The notes below the pieces were generated by a model, which did not search any database, was not told the origin of the DNA, and worked only from the letters and a program-made list of their open reading frames with translations. From contig CANQVL010000006.1 in NCBI GenBank assembly GCA_947627285.1, positions 1 to 64,000 of the forward strand: a stretch of DNA of 64,000 nucleotides, given 5' to 3'. Origin of the DNA: an uncultured Oscillospiraceae bacterium (GTDB taxonomy: Bacteria; Bacillota; Clostridia; Oscillospirales; Oscillospiraceae). Below are positions 45,904-55,399 of this stretch, one piece after another. Each line of letters opens with the position of its first letter. Positions within the stretch are counted from its first letter, which is position 1. A program made the position numbers and the translations under genes.

Positions 45904-48150
45904 GTGAAAAAGAGCAGAATCCTTTGCCTGGTGCTCGCTCTCGTCATGATGCTGTCCATTGTCGCCTGCAATAAGACGGATGACAACCAGAACGAGAACA
46001 ACAACCAGCAGGAGAACAACACCCCCAACACACCCGACAACCCTGACACACCCAGCAATAACAACGACGAAACGGCAAATCTCCTGATCGCCGACGAGGA
46101 CCGTACAGATCCTCCCGCCGATTATGACACTCAGTCCGACGCCGTGTACACCGCGAACCTTGGCAGCTTTGCCGAACTCTACAACGAGGCCACCGCTGAG
46201 GTCATTGACATCGGACGCCGTTACGCTCTGATGGCACTGTCCGAGGCAAAGCTCCTTGAGTCAGCCGTCATGATGCCCACCGCCACCCAGGGCGGCAGCT
46301 ACGCCATGAGCCGCGTCGCCACCCGCACCATCAACTCCACCCTTTGGGGCGTTGACGAGTATCGCTATCAGTACGCTCTTGTCGCGGATAAACTCATTCT
46401 TTCCGAGGACCAGGACGCGCTGAAGGGCATTTGGGCGGAGAGCGCCGGCACCGGCACCTACCTTGAGAAAGCAAGGGCATATCTCACCGAGCACGGCTAC
46501 GGCATCATCGACACCTACAACACCAGCTACACCGGCGATCCCCAGACCTTTGACGCCCTTGCTTCTTCCCGTACCGTTGACTCCGAGCCCGTGGTGCTCA
46601 CCATCGACGGCCTTATGGAGTACGACGTTGAGAACCAGCAGAAGCCCGCTCTTGCCGAGAGCTATGAGATGAGCGCCGACGGCATGACCTACACCTTCCA
46701 TATCCGTCCCGGTGTGAAGTGGGTCGATCAGCAGGGCCGTGAGATCGGCGAGGTCACCGCAGACGACTTCGTCGCCGGTCTCCAGCACGCCTTTGATACC
46801 CACGGCGGTCTTGGCGACCTGGTCGAGGGCATTATAGTCAACGCCACCGAGTACGCCGACGGCACTGTTACCGACTTCTCCCAGGTCGGCGTCAAGGCTG
46901 TTGACAAGTACACCCTTGAGTATGATCTTGTCTATGCCTGCCCGTACTTCATGTCCATGTTCGGCTATTCCGTGTTCTGGCCCATGAACCGCGCCTTCTA
47001 TGAATCCAAGGGCGGTAAGTTCGGCGCCGACTTCGATTCCTCCGCCGCCGACTACACCTACGGCAAGACACCCGCCGACATCGCCTACTGCGGCGCTTAC
47101 CTCATCACCAACTACACCGCAGGCAACTCCTTCAACTTCGAGCAGAACCCCACCTACTGGAACAAGGACGCCATGAACATCAAGTCCATCAAGTGGACCT
47201 ACTACTCCGGAGAGGATCAAACCGAGCTCTACCAGAAGGCCAAGACCGGTGAGATCGTCAGCGCCGGACTGGGCACCGCCGTCCTTACCATGTCACGCGA
47301 GGAGAAGCCCGAGGGCTCCGATAAGAGCTACTTCGATCTCTATCATTACACCAGCGCCACCACCGCAACTTCCTACATGAACTTCTACAACATCAACCGT
47401 TACCGTTACTACAACTTCAACAACGAGACCGCTGCCCGCTCCACCAAGACCGTTGCTCAGGCTGAGGCCACCGCGGCTGCTCTCGCCAATCAGCACTTCC
47501 GTATGGCGCTTGCCACCTCCGTTGACCGTCCCGCTACCCGCGCTCCTCTGGTGGGCGAGGATGTCAAGACCAACGCTATCCGCAACACCTACACGCCCGG
47601 CACGTTCGTGTCCCTGCCCAATGAGACCACCGTTGACATCAACGGCACCGCCACCACCTTCCCCGCCGGCACCTTCTACGGTGAGATCGTTCAGGCCCAG
47701 CTTGACGCCGACGGAATCCCCATCAAGGCCTGGGACGCCGCTAACGCCACAAGCGACGGCTATGACGGATGGTACAATCCCGAGTACGCTGTCAGCGAGC
47801 TGAACATCGCCATCGAGGAGCTGAAGGCTCAGGGCATTGAGGTTTCCGTTGACAACCCCATCATCCTTGACTATCCGTACCCCGTACAGCGCGAGAACTA
47901 CACCAACTCCGCTATGGCTCTCAAGCAGTCCACCGAGGCTGTTCTTGGCGGTCTTGTTATCATCAACACCATCGGCTGCGAGGACGACGACCAGTGGTAC
48001 GGCACCGGCTATGACACCACTTACGGCTATGAGGCAAACTACGACATGTACGACCTGTCCGGCTGGGGTCCCGACTACGGCGATCCTCAGACCTACCTTG
48101 ACACTCTGATTGCCGGCGGCTACATGGCCAAGTGCATCGGACTCTATTGA
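45904..48150 (+). CDS. oppA: Oligopeptide-binding lipoprotein, apparently circularly permuted
   Basis: The 748-residue family-5 binding protein has a lipoprotein signal (LSIVAC, Cys 22) and an Asn/Gln-rich linker (23-55). Residues about 78-190 (GSFAELYNEATAEVIDIGRRYALMALSEAKL..., MMPTATQGGSYAM) look like the C-terminal lobe-I segment that ends ordinary OppA proteins (the RYAxxAEAEaxLixxxxxxP region). The usual mature N-terminus (YNTSYTGDPQTFDALASS) appears only at about 205. The protein then stops about 23 residues after the GWGPDYGDPQTYLD motif, where ordinary OppA has about 100 more residues. Hence the order is C-end, N-end, middle. Start is GTG with GGAGG. Codons are adapted as for a highly expressed gene. 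Confidence 0.85.
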   Translation: MKKSRILCLVLALVMMLSIVACNKTDDNQNENNNQQENNTPNTPDNPDTPSNNNDETANLLIADEDRTDPPADYDTQSDAVYTANLGSFAELYNEATAEVIDIGRRYALMALSEAKLLESAVMMPTATQGGSYAMSRVATRTINSTLWGVDEYRYQYALVADKLILSEDQDALKGIWAESAGTGTYLEKARAYLTEHGYGIIDTYNTSYTGDPQTFDALASSRTVDSEPVVLTIDGLMEYDVENQQKPALAESYEMSADGMTYTFHIRPGVKWVDQQGREIGEVTADDFVAGLQHAFDTHGGLGDLVEGIIVNATEYADGTVTDFSQVGVKAVDKYTLEYDLVYACPYFMSMFGYSVFWPMNRAFYESKGGKFGADFDSSAADYTYGKTPADIAYCGAYLITNYTAGNSFNFEQNPTYWNKDAMNIKSIKWTYYSGEDQTELYQKAKTGEIVSAGLGTAVLTMSREEKPEGSDKSYFDLYHYTSATTATSYMNFYNINRYRYYNFNNETAARSTKTVAQAEATAAALANQHFRMALATSVDRPATRAPLVGEDVKTNAIRNTYTPGTFVSLPNETTVDINGTATTFPAGTFYGEIVQAQLDADGIPIKAWDAANATSDGYDGWYNPEYAVSELNIAIEELKAQGIEVSVDNPIILDYPYPVQRENYTNSAMALKQSTEAVLGGLVIINTIGCEDDDQWYGTGYDTTYGYEANYDMYDLSGWGPDYGDPQTYLDTLIAGGYMAKCIGLY

Positions 48151-48188
48151 TCCAACGGCATAACTCACAACATAAGGATAAACCTATT

Positions 48189-48220
48189 GCGAGGGGGCGG
48201 GGGTTTCCCCGCCCCCTCGC
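48189..48220 (+). terminator. Strong hairpin between oppA and oppB
   Basis: GCGAGGGGGCGGGG pairs perfectly with CCCCGCCCCCTCGC over a GTTT loop, with no real T-run. Likely stabilises the oppA 3' end or partly terminates, giving more binding protein than permease. Confidence 0.75.
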
Positions 48221-48244
48221 TCATTATTACAGCAGGGGGAAGTC

Positions 48245-49825
48245 ATGGGAAAATATATTACAAAGCGCCTGCTGCACGGTATTTTTTCGGTGATAGCCGT
48301 TGTGATCATTGTCATGATCCTTATCTACGGCCTGATGAGCCGCAACAGGATCTTCGCCGGAGACGCCGTTTTCACAAAGCAGGCAAACAACAACAGAGAG
48401 ATCTACCGCTACCAGAAATGGGAGGAATACGGGTATCTCGATTACGTACCCTACGCGGATTATCTCATTGAGCTTACCAAAAATGGCGAGATCGACGAGG
48501 ACACGCGCTCAAAGGCCGTCGCGCTCGGCAGGACTGCCGATAAGGACAGTGAAACGACCGCCGAATACGTGGAAAAATTCACGAAATACTATGAATCCCA
48601 GGGATATACGGTCAAACGCTGCGACGCGGTGACCCTGGCGGGGAGAGTAGCTCAGGGGGGCAGCCCTCAGCTCTACGCCTACAGGGACCATCCGCTGATA
48701 CGCAGGCTGGTAAAATATTTTACCGGTCTTATTACCATCGACAATATCCACAAGGTCCCGGCGGAGAACGACATCGGAAAGAGAGGGCTCACCTTTACTC
48801 TCCACGACCCCGTCTACGGCGGAGAAAAATTCTCACCGGCGATCATCGGAAACGGGACTTACCACAAGTATCTTTTGTATGTGGATTCCCATTTCCCCTA
48901 CATACATCAGAATTTTTACAACATCAACCTTGGTCTTTCATACTCGATCAACCAGGGCGTTGACGTGTATACAACCATGACAAGAAGTCAGGGTCCGTAT
49001 GTGACCGGACCTGTCACATATCCCACCGGTCTTCACGCAGAGAGCGCGGACGATCTCCACACCGCCACCTATCTTGCAGGATCGCTGGAAAAGGGCACCG
49101 TTCTCTACAGTCAGCTTTTCACCGACGACTACACGGTGATCGACACCAACAAGTCAGGCTATTCAAAGCTGGGCTATTCGTTTATCATCGGAATTATCTC
49201 CGTCATCATGGCGTATGTGCTCGGTCTGCCTATCGGACTTCTCATGAGCCGCCATAAGGACGGGTTTATTGACAAGCTGGGCACCGTATATATCGTGTTT
49301 ATTATCGCGGTGCCGTCTTTGGCATATATCTTCCTCTTCAAATCACTGGGCGGCACGCTGTTCCACCTGCCCACGTCGTTTAATCTGGACACGACGAGCA
49401 AGCTTATCTACGTTCTTCCCATCGTCTCTCTGGCGCTGCCCTCTGTGGCGAACCTGATGAAATGGATGAGGCGGTACATGATCGACCAGATGAACTCCGA
49501 CTATGTGAAGTTTGCCCGCTCCGGCGGACTTTCTGAGACGGAGATATTCACGAAGCACGTTTGGAAGAACGCCGTCATACCCATTGTCCACGGCGTACCC
49601 GGCAGCGTGATCTTTTCCATGACGGGTGCCATCATCACAGAGCGCGTGTACGTGGTCCCCGGCGCCGGCGGACTTCTGACAAACGCCATCAACGCATACG
49701 ATAACGGCGTTATAGTCGGCGTGACGATGTTCTACGCGGTGCTGTCGGTGGTCTCCATCATTCTGGGCGACGTGCTTATGTCCATGGTAGACCCAAGGAT
49801 CTCCTTTACAACGAAAGCGAGGTGA
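48245..49825 (+). CDS. oppB: Oligopeptide ABC transporter permease OppB with large extracellular insert
   Basis: The 526-residue permease has TM1 at about 12-32 and the permease core from about 310 (IIGIISVIMAYVLGLPIGLLMSRH, and the EAA-like loop YVKFARSGGLSETEIFTKHVWKNAVIPI). Between them is about 275 residues, where ordinary OppB (about 310 residues) has a loop of 60-70. The insert is soluble, Tyr/Asp-rich. Ends seven bases before oppC. Confidence 0.9.
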   Translation: MGKYITKRLLHGIFSVIAVVIIVMILIYGLMSRNRIFAGDAVFTKQANNNREIYRYQKWEEYGYLDYVPYADYLIELTKNGEIDEDTRSKAVALGRTADKDSETTAEYVEKFTKYYESQGYTVKRCDAVTLAGRVAQGGSPQLYAYRDHPLIRRLVKYFTGLITIDNIHKVPAENDIGKRGLTFTLHDPVYGGEKFSPAIIGNGTYHKYLLYVDSHFPYIHQNFYNINLGLSYSINQGVDVYTTMTRSQGPYVTGPVTYPTGLHAESADDLHTATYLAGSLEKGTVLYSQLFTDDYTVIDTNKSGYSKLGYSFIIGIISVIMAYVLGLPIGLLMSRHKDGFIDKLGTVYIVFIIAVPSLAYIFLFKSLGGTLFHLPTSFNLDTTSKLIYVLPIVSLALPSVANLMKWMRRYMIDQMNSDYVKFARSGGLSETEIFTKHVWKNAVIPIVHGVPGSVIFSMTGAIITERVYVVPGAGGLLTNAINAYDNGVIVGVTMFYAVLSVVSIILGDVLMSMVDPRISFTTKAR

Positions 49826-49831
49826 CGGAGG

Positions 49832-50800
49832 ATGAGCGAAGAGAACAAAAAATTCGGTTTAACCGACGAAGAGCTTTTTACACGGATCAATCACAACGAT
49901 TTGGAGTCCGAGAAAATAACCGCCCCCCGTTATTCCTATTGGAAGAGCGTTTTCCGCGTATTCTTCCGCAATAAGATCAATATAATCGTGCTTTCACTGC
50001 TGGTCATATTGATCCTTATGGCATACCTTTACCCCACCTTCGTACACTATGACCAGTTTGAAAACCTGCTTATCGACGGCGGCAAGCACCTGTCGCCCAG
50101 CAAGGCCATGAAGTTCTACGGGCCCAGTATCAAGTGGATACTCGGCGCCGGCGGCTCCGGTCAATCCACCTGGGAGGCAATTTGGGACGGCTCCAGGATC
50201 TCCATTTCGCTTGCTTTCATATGCGCCGCCATCAACATGACCGTCGGCGTCATCGTGGGAGCTATCTGGGGCTTCTCCAAGAGAGTTGATATAATCATGA
50301 CCGAGGTCTACAACATCGTGGGCAACGTGCCCATGATCCTGCTGGTTTCGGTTTTGGCAATGCTGTTCACCGCAAGCTTCTGGACCATGGTTTTTGCCCT
50401 GACGGTCACGGGCTGGATAGGTATAGCATACTTCATCAGGACGCAGGTGGTCATCATCCGCGACAGGGAGTACAACCTGGCGTCCCGGTGCCTGGGAACG
50501 TCTACGTTCAAAATTGCGATCAAGAACATTCTGCCCTTCATGACCAGCGTCGTCGTCACGCTCCTTGCCACCGAGATACCCAGCTACATCTCCACTGAGG
50601 TGTTCCTTGCCTATATCGGAATGGGCATGAGCGAGATGTCCCTTGGACGTCTTATATTCTCCGCCGAGGTGTCCATGGTCACACCCGGCTGGCAGTTTGA
50701 GTTCTGGTCCCCCGTCGCCATTTCCTCCATCATCACCGTGGTGCTCTATGTCGTCGGTCAGAATCTGGGCGACGCCTCTGACCCCAGGACGCATATGTAA
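49832..50800 (+). CDS. oppC: Oligopeptide ABC transporter permease OppC
   Basis: The 322-residue permease has an N-terminal OppC segment (SYWKSVFRVFFRNKINIIVLSLLVILILMAYLYP), the core (SISLAFICAAINMTVGVIVGAIWG) and the EAA loop (REYNLASRCLGTSTFKIAIKNILP). Normal length. Confidence 0.95.
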   Translation: MSEENKKFGLTDEELFTRINHNDLESEKITAPRYSYWKSVFRVFFRNKINIIVLSLLVILILMAYLYPTFVHYDQFENLLIDGGKHLSPSKAMKFYGPSIKWILGAGGSGQSTWEAIWDGSRISISLAFICAAINMTVGVIVGAIWGFSKRVDIIMTEVYNIVGNVPMILLVSVLAMLFTASFWTMVFALTVTGWIGIAYFIRTQVVIIRDREYNLASRCLGTSTFKIAIKNILPFMTSVVVTLLATEIPSYISTEVFLAYIGMGMSEMSLGRLIFSAEVSMVTPGWQFEFWSPVAISSIITVVLYVVGQNLGDASDPRTHM

Positions 50801-50812
50801 GGAGGACAGAAA

Positions 50813-52570
50813 ATGGAAGACAAGAAAGTTCTGCTCTCCGTAAAGGACCTGGAGGTCAAATTCCGCGTCCGCGGACGTATACTCACCGCTATCCGCGGCA
50901 TTTCACTGGATATTTACGAAAACGAGTCCATCGCCATCGTGGGCGAGTCCGGCTCCGGAAAGTCCGTCTTTACAAAGACCTTTGCCGGTATGCTGGATTC
51001 CAACGGCTTTATCTCCAACGGGTCGCTCATCTTCTCCGACGAGGAGCTTGCCGACACGCACGTGGGGAACGGCTCCACCGCCAAGAGGTTCATGGACTAC
51101 TCCAAGCGCAAGCTGGACGAATACTCCCCGCTTGAGCCCGGCGCCGCCACCTGGCGGGAAATGCGGGAGCTGGAGCGGGAGAAAAAGGCCCGCGCCACGC
51201 TCTCCGAGGAGGCTCAGGCGGAATACGAGGCGAAGCTGGCGGATCTCGTCCACGAGCGGACGGAGATCTTCAACATGAAGCAGACCCTGGACCCTAAAAA
51301 GGAAAAGGACAAGATCAAGAAGGCCGCGCAGGACCTGGACGATTACGACAGGAAGATCGAGGAGCTGAAAAAGTCCCACGACAGGCGCATCAAGGAGAAC
51401 TCGCAAAAGGCAAAGAGCGACGCCAAGTACAACGCCGAGTACGACAGGAAAATGGCGGAGCTCAAGGCGCGTTACGCCAAGGAGACGTCGGGCCAGGCGA
51501 CTCCGGCGCAGCTGGAGCGAAACGCGGTTTTGGCGAAGGAGATCTACCTCTCCATCGGGCGCTACCCGCTGAACCGGCGCATAAAGCTGATGTTCGGGCT
51601 TTTGAAGGCGCTGAAAAAGGCAATGACCATGGGCGTGGACCTGGACGACGAGGAGCAGAGGAACAAGGTCTTCGACACCGTGGCGTTCAGGGTCAAGTAT
51701 CTGGACGAGACGGCTGAAAAGCTCCACGGGACGTGCATACTGAACCTGGCGAATATGAAATACTCCGGGGACTGGACGCAGATCCGCGGACGGCGTATCG
51801 CCACGGTCTTCCAGGACCCCATGACGAGCCTGAACCCGATAATCACCATCGGCAAGCAGATAACCTCCATCATCATGAAGCACCAGGGCGTCACCGAGGC
51901 GGAGGCCAGACGGCGCGCCATAGAGCTCATGCACAAGGTGGGGATACCCAAGGCGGAGAGCCGCTTCGACGACTACCCGTTCCAGTATTCCGGCGGTATG
52001 CGCCAGAGGATCGTCATCGCCATCGCCCTCAGCTGCCAGCCGAAGATCCTCATATGCGACGAGCCCACAACGGCGCTGGACGTCACCATCCAGGCGCAGA
52101 TACTCAAGCTCATAAAGGACCTGCAGAAGGAATTCGGGTACACCATCGTCTTCATCACCCACGACCTGGGCGTTGTCGCCAATATCGCCGACCGCGTCGC
52201 CGTGCTCTATGCCGGTCAGGTGGTGGAGCTGGGGACCGTGGAGGAGGTATTCTATGACCCCCACCACCCCTACACCTGGGCGCTGCTGTCCAGCCTTCCG
52301 CAGCTGGCGCAGAGCGGCTCGAAGCTCTACTCCATCACGGGCACGCCGCCGTCCCTGTATAACAGCATCGTGGGCGACGCATTCGCGCCCCGCAACCCGT
52401 TCTGCCTGAAGATCGACACCCTTGAGGAGCCGCCGATGTTCAAGATAACGGATACGCATTACGCAAAGACCTGGCTCCTTGACCCCAGGGCGCCGAAGAT
52501 AGAGAAGCCAGAGGGCATCCAGGACATCCACGAGAAGATCCTGGCGGCCTACAACGTGGAAGAGATATGA
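50813..52570 (+). CDS. oppD: Oligopeptide ABC transporter ATPase OppD with coiled-coil insert
   Basis: The 585-residue ATPase has Walker A GESGSGKS (44-51), Q-loop VFQDPMTSLNP (about 332), signature YSGGMRQR (392-399), Walker B LICDEPT (413-419), and the switch His 450. Between Walker A and the Q-loop lie about 285 residues against roughly 50 normally. The added 240 residues (about 80-320) are Lys/Glu-rich and helical, likely an antiparallel coiled coil. The C-terminal oligopeptide domain is present. Confidence 0.93.
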   Translation: MEDKKVLLSVKDLEVKFRVRGRILTAIRGISLDIYENESIAIVGESGSGKSVFTKTFAGMLDSNGFISNGSLIFSDEELADTHVGNGSTAKRFMDYSKRKLDEYSPLEPGAATWREMRELEREKKARATLSEEAQAEYEAKLADLVHERTEIFNMKQTLDPKKEKDKIKKAAQDLDDYDRKIEELKKSHDRRIKENSQKAKSDAKYNAEYDRKMAELKARYAKETSGQATPAQLERNAVLAKEIYLSIGRYPLNRRIKLMFGLLKALKKAMTMGVDLDDEEQRNKVFDTVAFRVKYLDETAEKLHGTCILNLANMKYSGDWTQIRGRRIATVFQDPMTSLNPIITIGKQITSIIMKHQGVTEAEARRRAIELMHKVGIPKAESRFDDYPFQYSGGMRQRIVIAIALSCQPKILICDEPTTALDVTIQAQILKLIKDLQKEFGYTIVFITHDLGVVANIADRVAVLYAGQVVELGTVEEVFYDPHHPYTWALLSSLPQLAQSGSKLYSITGTPPSLYNSIVGDAFAPRNPFCLKIDTLEEPPMFKITDTHYAKTWLLDPRAPKIEKPEGIQDIHEKILAAYNVEEI

Positions 52571-52585
52571 GAGGGGGCGGACGAA

Positions 52586-53881
52586 ATGGCTGAAAAATCA
52601 AGAACACGCCTTCTTGGCGAGTGCCCCGTTGACGAGAACGGCAGGGAGATACTGCTGAGCCTGAAAAACGTGGACATCACCTTCGGCAAGGGCGACAACG
52701 CCGTCCGTGCCGTCACCGACGCCTCCTTTGACATCTACAAGGGCGAGACATTCTCCCTGGTGGGCGAGTCCGGCTCCGGAAAGACCACCATCGGCCGCGC
52801 CGTCATCAGGGTCAACCCCCTTGCCGCCGGCGAGATAGATTACCGCGGGACCAAGATCTCCGGCAAGATCTCCCACGCGCTGGACAGGGAGGTCATCAGG
52901 AATATCCAGATGGTGTTCCAGGACCCCGCCGCGTCCCTCAACGAGCGCGCGACGGTGGATTACATCATCTCCGAGGGACTTTACAACTTCCACCTCTTTG
53001 AAAACGAGGCGGACAGGGTCCACAAGGTGGAGACTATGATCGAGGAGGTGGGCCTGCTCCCGGAGCACCTGACCCGCTATCCCCATGAGTTCTCCGGCGG
53101 ACAGCGCCAGCGTATCGGCATCGCCCGCGCCATGGTCATGGAGCCTGAGCTGGTGGTCGCCGACGAGCCCATCTCGGCGCTGGACGTGTCCATCCGCGCC
53201 CAGGTTCTGAACCTGATGAAGAAGTTCCAGCGGGAGAAGAACCTGACGTATCTCTTTATTGCTCACGACCTCTCCGTGGTGCGCTTCATATCCGACAGGA
53301 TCGGCGTCATCTACAAGGGGCGCATAGTGGAGATAGCCTCCGCCGAGGAGCTTTTTAACTTCCCCCTGCACCCCTATACCCACTCCCTCATCTCCGCCAT
53401 ACCCATTCCCGACCCCCAGTTGGAGAAGAACAAGGTGCTTTACACCTACGACCCCTCGATCCACGATTACTCCGTCGACAAGCCGGAGTTTGTGAACATA
53501 GGGCACGACCACTGGGTGTACGGCAACAAGGCTGAGATCGAGAAGTACAAGGCCCTGCGCGAGAAGGGCGAGCCGGTGAAGGCCATCACCATCACCCACG
53601 ACCCGGAGAAGAAAAAGGCGTCCGTTCAGGAGAAGGAGGCGCACGATGCCGCCGCCGAAGCGCAGTTCCTGGCGAGCCCCGTGCATGACACGGGCAGCAA
53701 GCTTTACGCGATACTGTCCTTCTTCCTGCCGATACTCGGCATAATCGCGGGACTTATATTCAGAAAATTCAACTATATCCGCAACTACAAGATGTGCAAG
53801 AAGGGCGCCCTCGTCGGCTTCGCCGTGATAGGCGCAATTGTCCTCATCTTCCTGTTGCTGCTGCTGTTGGCGGTCATCTGA
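52586..53881 (+). CDS. oppF: Oligopeptide ABC transporter ATPase OppF with C-terminal membrane tail
   Basis: The 431-residue ATPase has GESGSGKTT (60-68), [37 protein letters not shown], and His 227. After the normal end (about 290-300) comes an extra tail with a charged linker and two hydrophobic spans (about 372-392, [14 protein letters not shown], and 408-431, ending LLLLLLAVI). Membrane-anchoring of an ABC ATPase is unusual. 15 bp after oppD. Confidence 0.92.
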   Translation: MAEKSRTRLLGECPVDENGREILLSLKNVDITFGKGDNAVRAVTDASFDIYKGETFSLVGESGSGKTTIGRAVIRVNPLAAGEIDYRGTKISGKISHALDREVIRNIQMVFQDPAASLNERATVDYIISEGLYNFHLFENEADRVHKVETMIEEVGLLPEHLTRYPHEFSGGQRQRIGIARAMVMEPELVVADEPISALDVSIRAQVLNLMKKFQREKNLTYLFIAHDLSVVRFISDRIGVIYKGRIVEIASAEELFNFPLHPYTHSLISAIPIPDPQLEKNKVLYTYDPSIHDYSVDKPEFVNIGHDHWVYGNKAEIEKYKALREKGEPVKAITITHDPEKKKASVQEKEAHDAAAEAQFLASPVHDTGSKLYAILSFFLPILGIIAGLIFRKFNYIRNYKMCKKGALVGFAVIGAIVLIFLLLLLLAVI

Positions 53882-55132
53882 GTGGGACGCGGCGCGAGAA
53901 AAAGGGGCACACCCTATGCCCCGAAGGTGGAGCGCGTTGAGGTCTCCGACCGTCACGTAAAGGGCCGAATAATCGCAGCCGCGGTGTTCCTTATTATAGG
54001 CGCCGCGGCTATCGGCTATGGTGTTAGCCAGCTTGTAAGCGTTGATCGCGGGTGGCAGACCGTATCCGCCTCCAATGAGGCGCAGATATACGGCGCCGAC
54101 TTCGCCCTGACCTATGAGCTGGGCGCCTCGGGAAAATCCGCGCGCAGTGAGAAAAACGCCATTGTAAGGGCGTATTCCGACGCGCTTTTAAAGGCCGGGC
54201 GCGCCTTTGACCCGGACACGGAGAGCGAGGGAAATATCCGGGCGCTCAACGCCTCACCCAATCAGGAGGTGGAGCTGGACCCGCTGCTCTATGAGGCGTT
54301 TGGGCTTCTGGAGCGGTACGGTGACAGGACGGCGTACCTGGGACCCGCCTTTGACATCTACGAGAACATCTTTTTCTGCCGGGAGGATTGGGAGACGGCG
54401 GACTTTGACCCGCAGCAGAACGACTACCTGCGGGAGCTGTTCGCCAAAATCGCCGCCTTCGCCGGCGACCCGGAGAGCGTCAGAGTGGAGCTGCTGGGGG
54501 ACAGCAGGGCGAGGCTTGCCGTATCCGACGAATATCTTGCCTTCCTTGAGGACGAGGAGCTTTCCCACATTGTGGACTTCGCCTGGATGAAAAACGCCTT
54601 CATAATTGACTGCCTGGCTGAAACGCTCACCTCCGAGGGCTTCACCCGCGGGAGCGTATCAAGCTATGACGGCTTCGCGGTGAACCTGGGCGGCGCAGTG
54701 GGTGAGGAGTTCGGGCTGAACATTTTTGACTGCCCCGAGGATACCCCGCTTCAGGCGGCGACACTCACCTATCAGGGCAAAATGTCCATCGCCGCGTACA
54801 GGAATTTCCCTGTGAGCTCCCAGGACTCCCAGCGCGTCTACGTGACGGACGAGGGTGAGCGAAAGACGCTGTATTTGGGCGCCGAGGATGGCCTCCCGCA
54901 CACTGCCGCGGACAGCCTGACCGCCTGGTCGCGTCAGCTTCCCTGCGCCGAGGTCATGCTCCTCTCCTCCCGGATATACCGGCAGGTCCAGGTCGGGGAG
55001 CCCGACCTTTCAGCCCTCGCGTCAAATGGCGTCATGTCCGCCGCGGTGATTGGCAGACAGATCCTCCTGACAGACCCGGAGGTAAAGCTTCAAAACGTGT
55101 ACAGCGGGTATAGCGTAAAGACAGTAGAATAA
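53882..55132 (+). CDS. Membrane-anchored protein of the opp operon, unknown function
   Basis: The 416-residue protein starts at GTG immediately after the oppF stop. A Lys/Arg N-terminus and one span (IIAAAVFLIIGAAAIGYGVSQLV, about 30-52) place the bulk outside. The body vaguely resembles the ApbE (FMN transferase) fold (AFGLLERYGDRTAYLGP..., IDCLAETLTSEGFTRGSVSSYDGFAVNLGG), but the metal and flavin residues are not clear. Part of the same transcript. Confidence 0.75.
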   Translation: MGRGARKRGTPYAPKVERVEVSDRHVKGRIIAAAVFLIIGAAAIGYGVSQLVSVDRGWQTVSASNEAQIYGADFALTYELGASGKSARSEKNAIVRAYSDALLKAGRAFDPDTESEGNIRALNASPNQEVELDPLLYEAFGLLERYGDRTAYLGPAFDIYENIFFCREDWETADFDPQQNDYLRELFAKIAAFAGDPESVRVELLGDSRARLAVSDEYLAFLEDEELSHIVDFAWMKNAFIIDCLAETLTSEGFTRGSVSSYDGFAVNLGGAVGEEFGLNIFDCPEDTPLQAATLTYQGKMSIAAYRNFPVSSQDSQRVYVTDEGERKTLYLGAEDGLPHTAADSLTAWSRQLPCAEVMLLSSRIYRQVQVGEPDLSALASNGVMSAAVIGRQILLTDPEVKLQNVYSGYSVKTVE

Positions 55133-55163
55133 AAAATTCCCGACCTATAGTCGGGAATTTTTG
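55131..55163 (+). terminator. Terminator of the opp operon
   Basis: TTCCCGAC and GTCGGGAA around CTATA, flanked by A and T runs, overlapping the stop codon of the last gene. Confidence 0.92.
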
Positions 55164-55180
55164 ATAAAGGGGAACGTGCG

Positions 55181-55220
55181 GGCAAAAGCCGTGAATTCTG
55201 CGGAATTCACGGCTTTTGCC
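55181..55220. repeat. Perfect 18-bp inverted repeat
   Basis: GGCAAAAGCCGTGAATTC (55181-55198) and its exact complement (55203-55220) around TGCG. No T-run follows on either strand, so it is not a standard terminator. Confidence 0.8.
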
Positions 55221-55399
55221 CTGCTGTCGCGCGGCGCGCGCCGCCGAAGGCGGCACACTTGCGCGACAAAAAGAAATTTTTCCGACGTACATGCCGCCGG
55301 AAAAATATCGGATTTTGAGTTATTTGACTTGATTGAAAAAACGCGCGGTATCGTATATAATGGATTTTACTCATAATTTCTTTTACGGCGGTGATTTTT

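Noticed and set aside
50903..52531. 542-residue minus-strand ORF opposite oppD
   Set aside because: Antisense shadow; oppD has all ABC motifs.
55161..55376. 71-residue ORF after the opp operon
   Set aside because: Most of it is the 18-bp palindrome and GC-rich repeats; no ribosome site.
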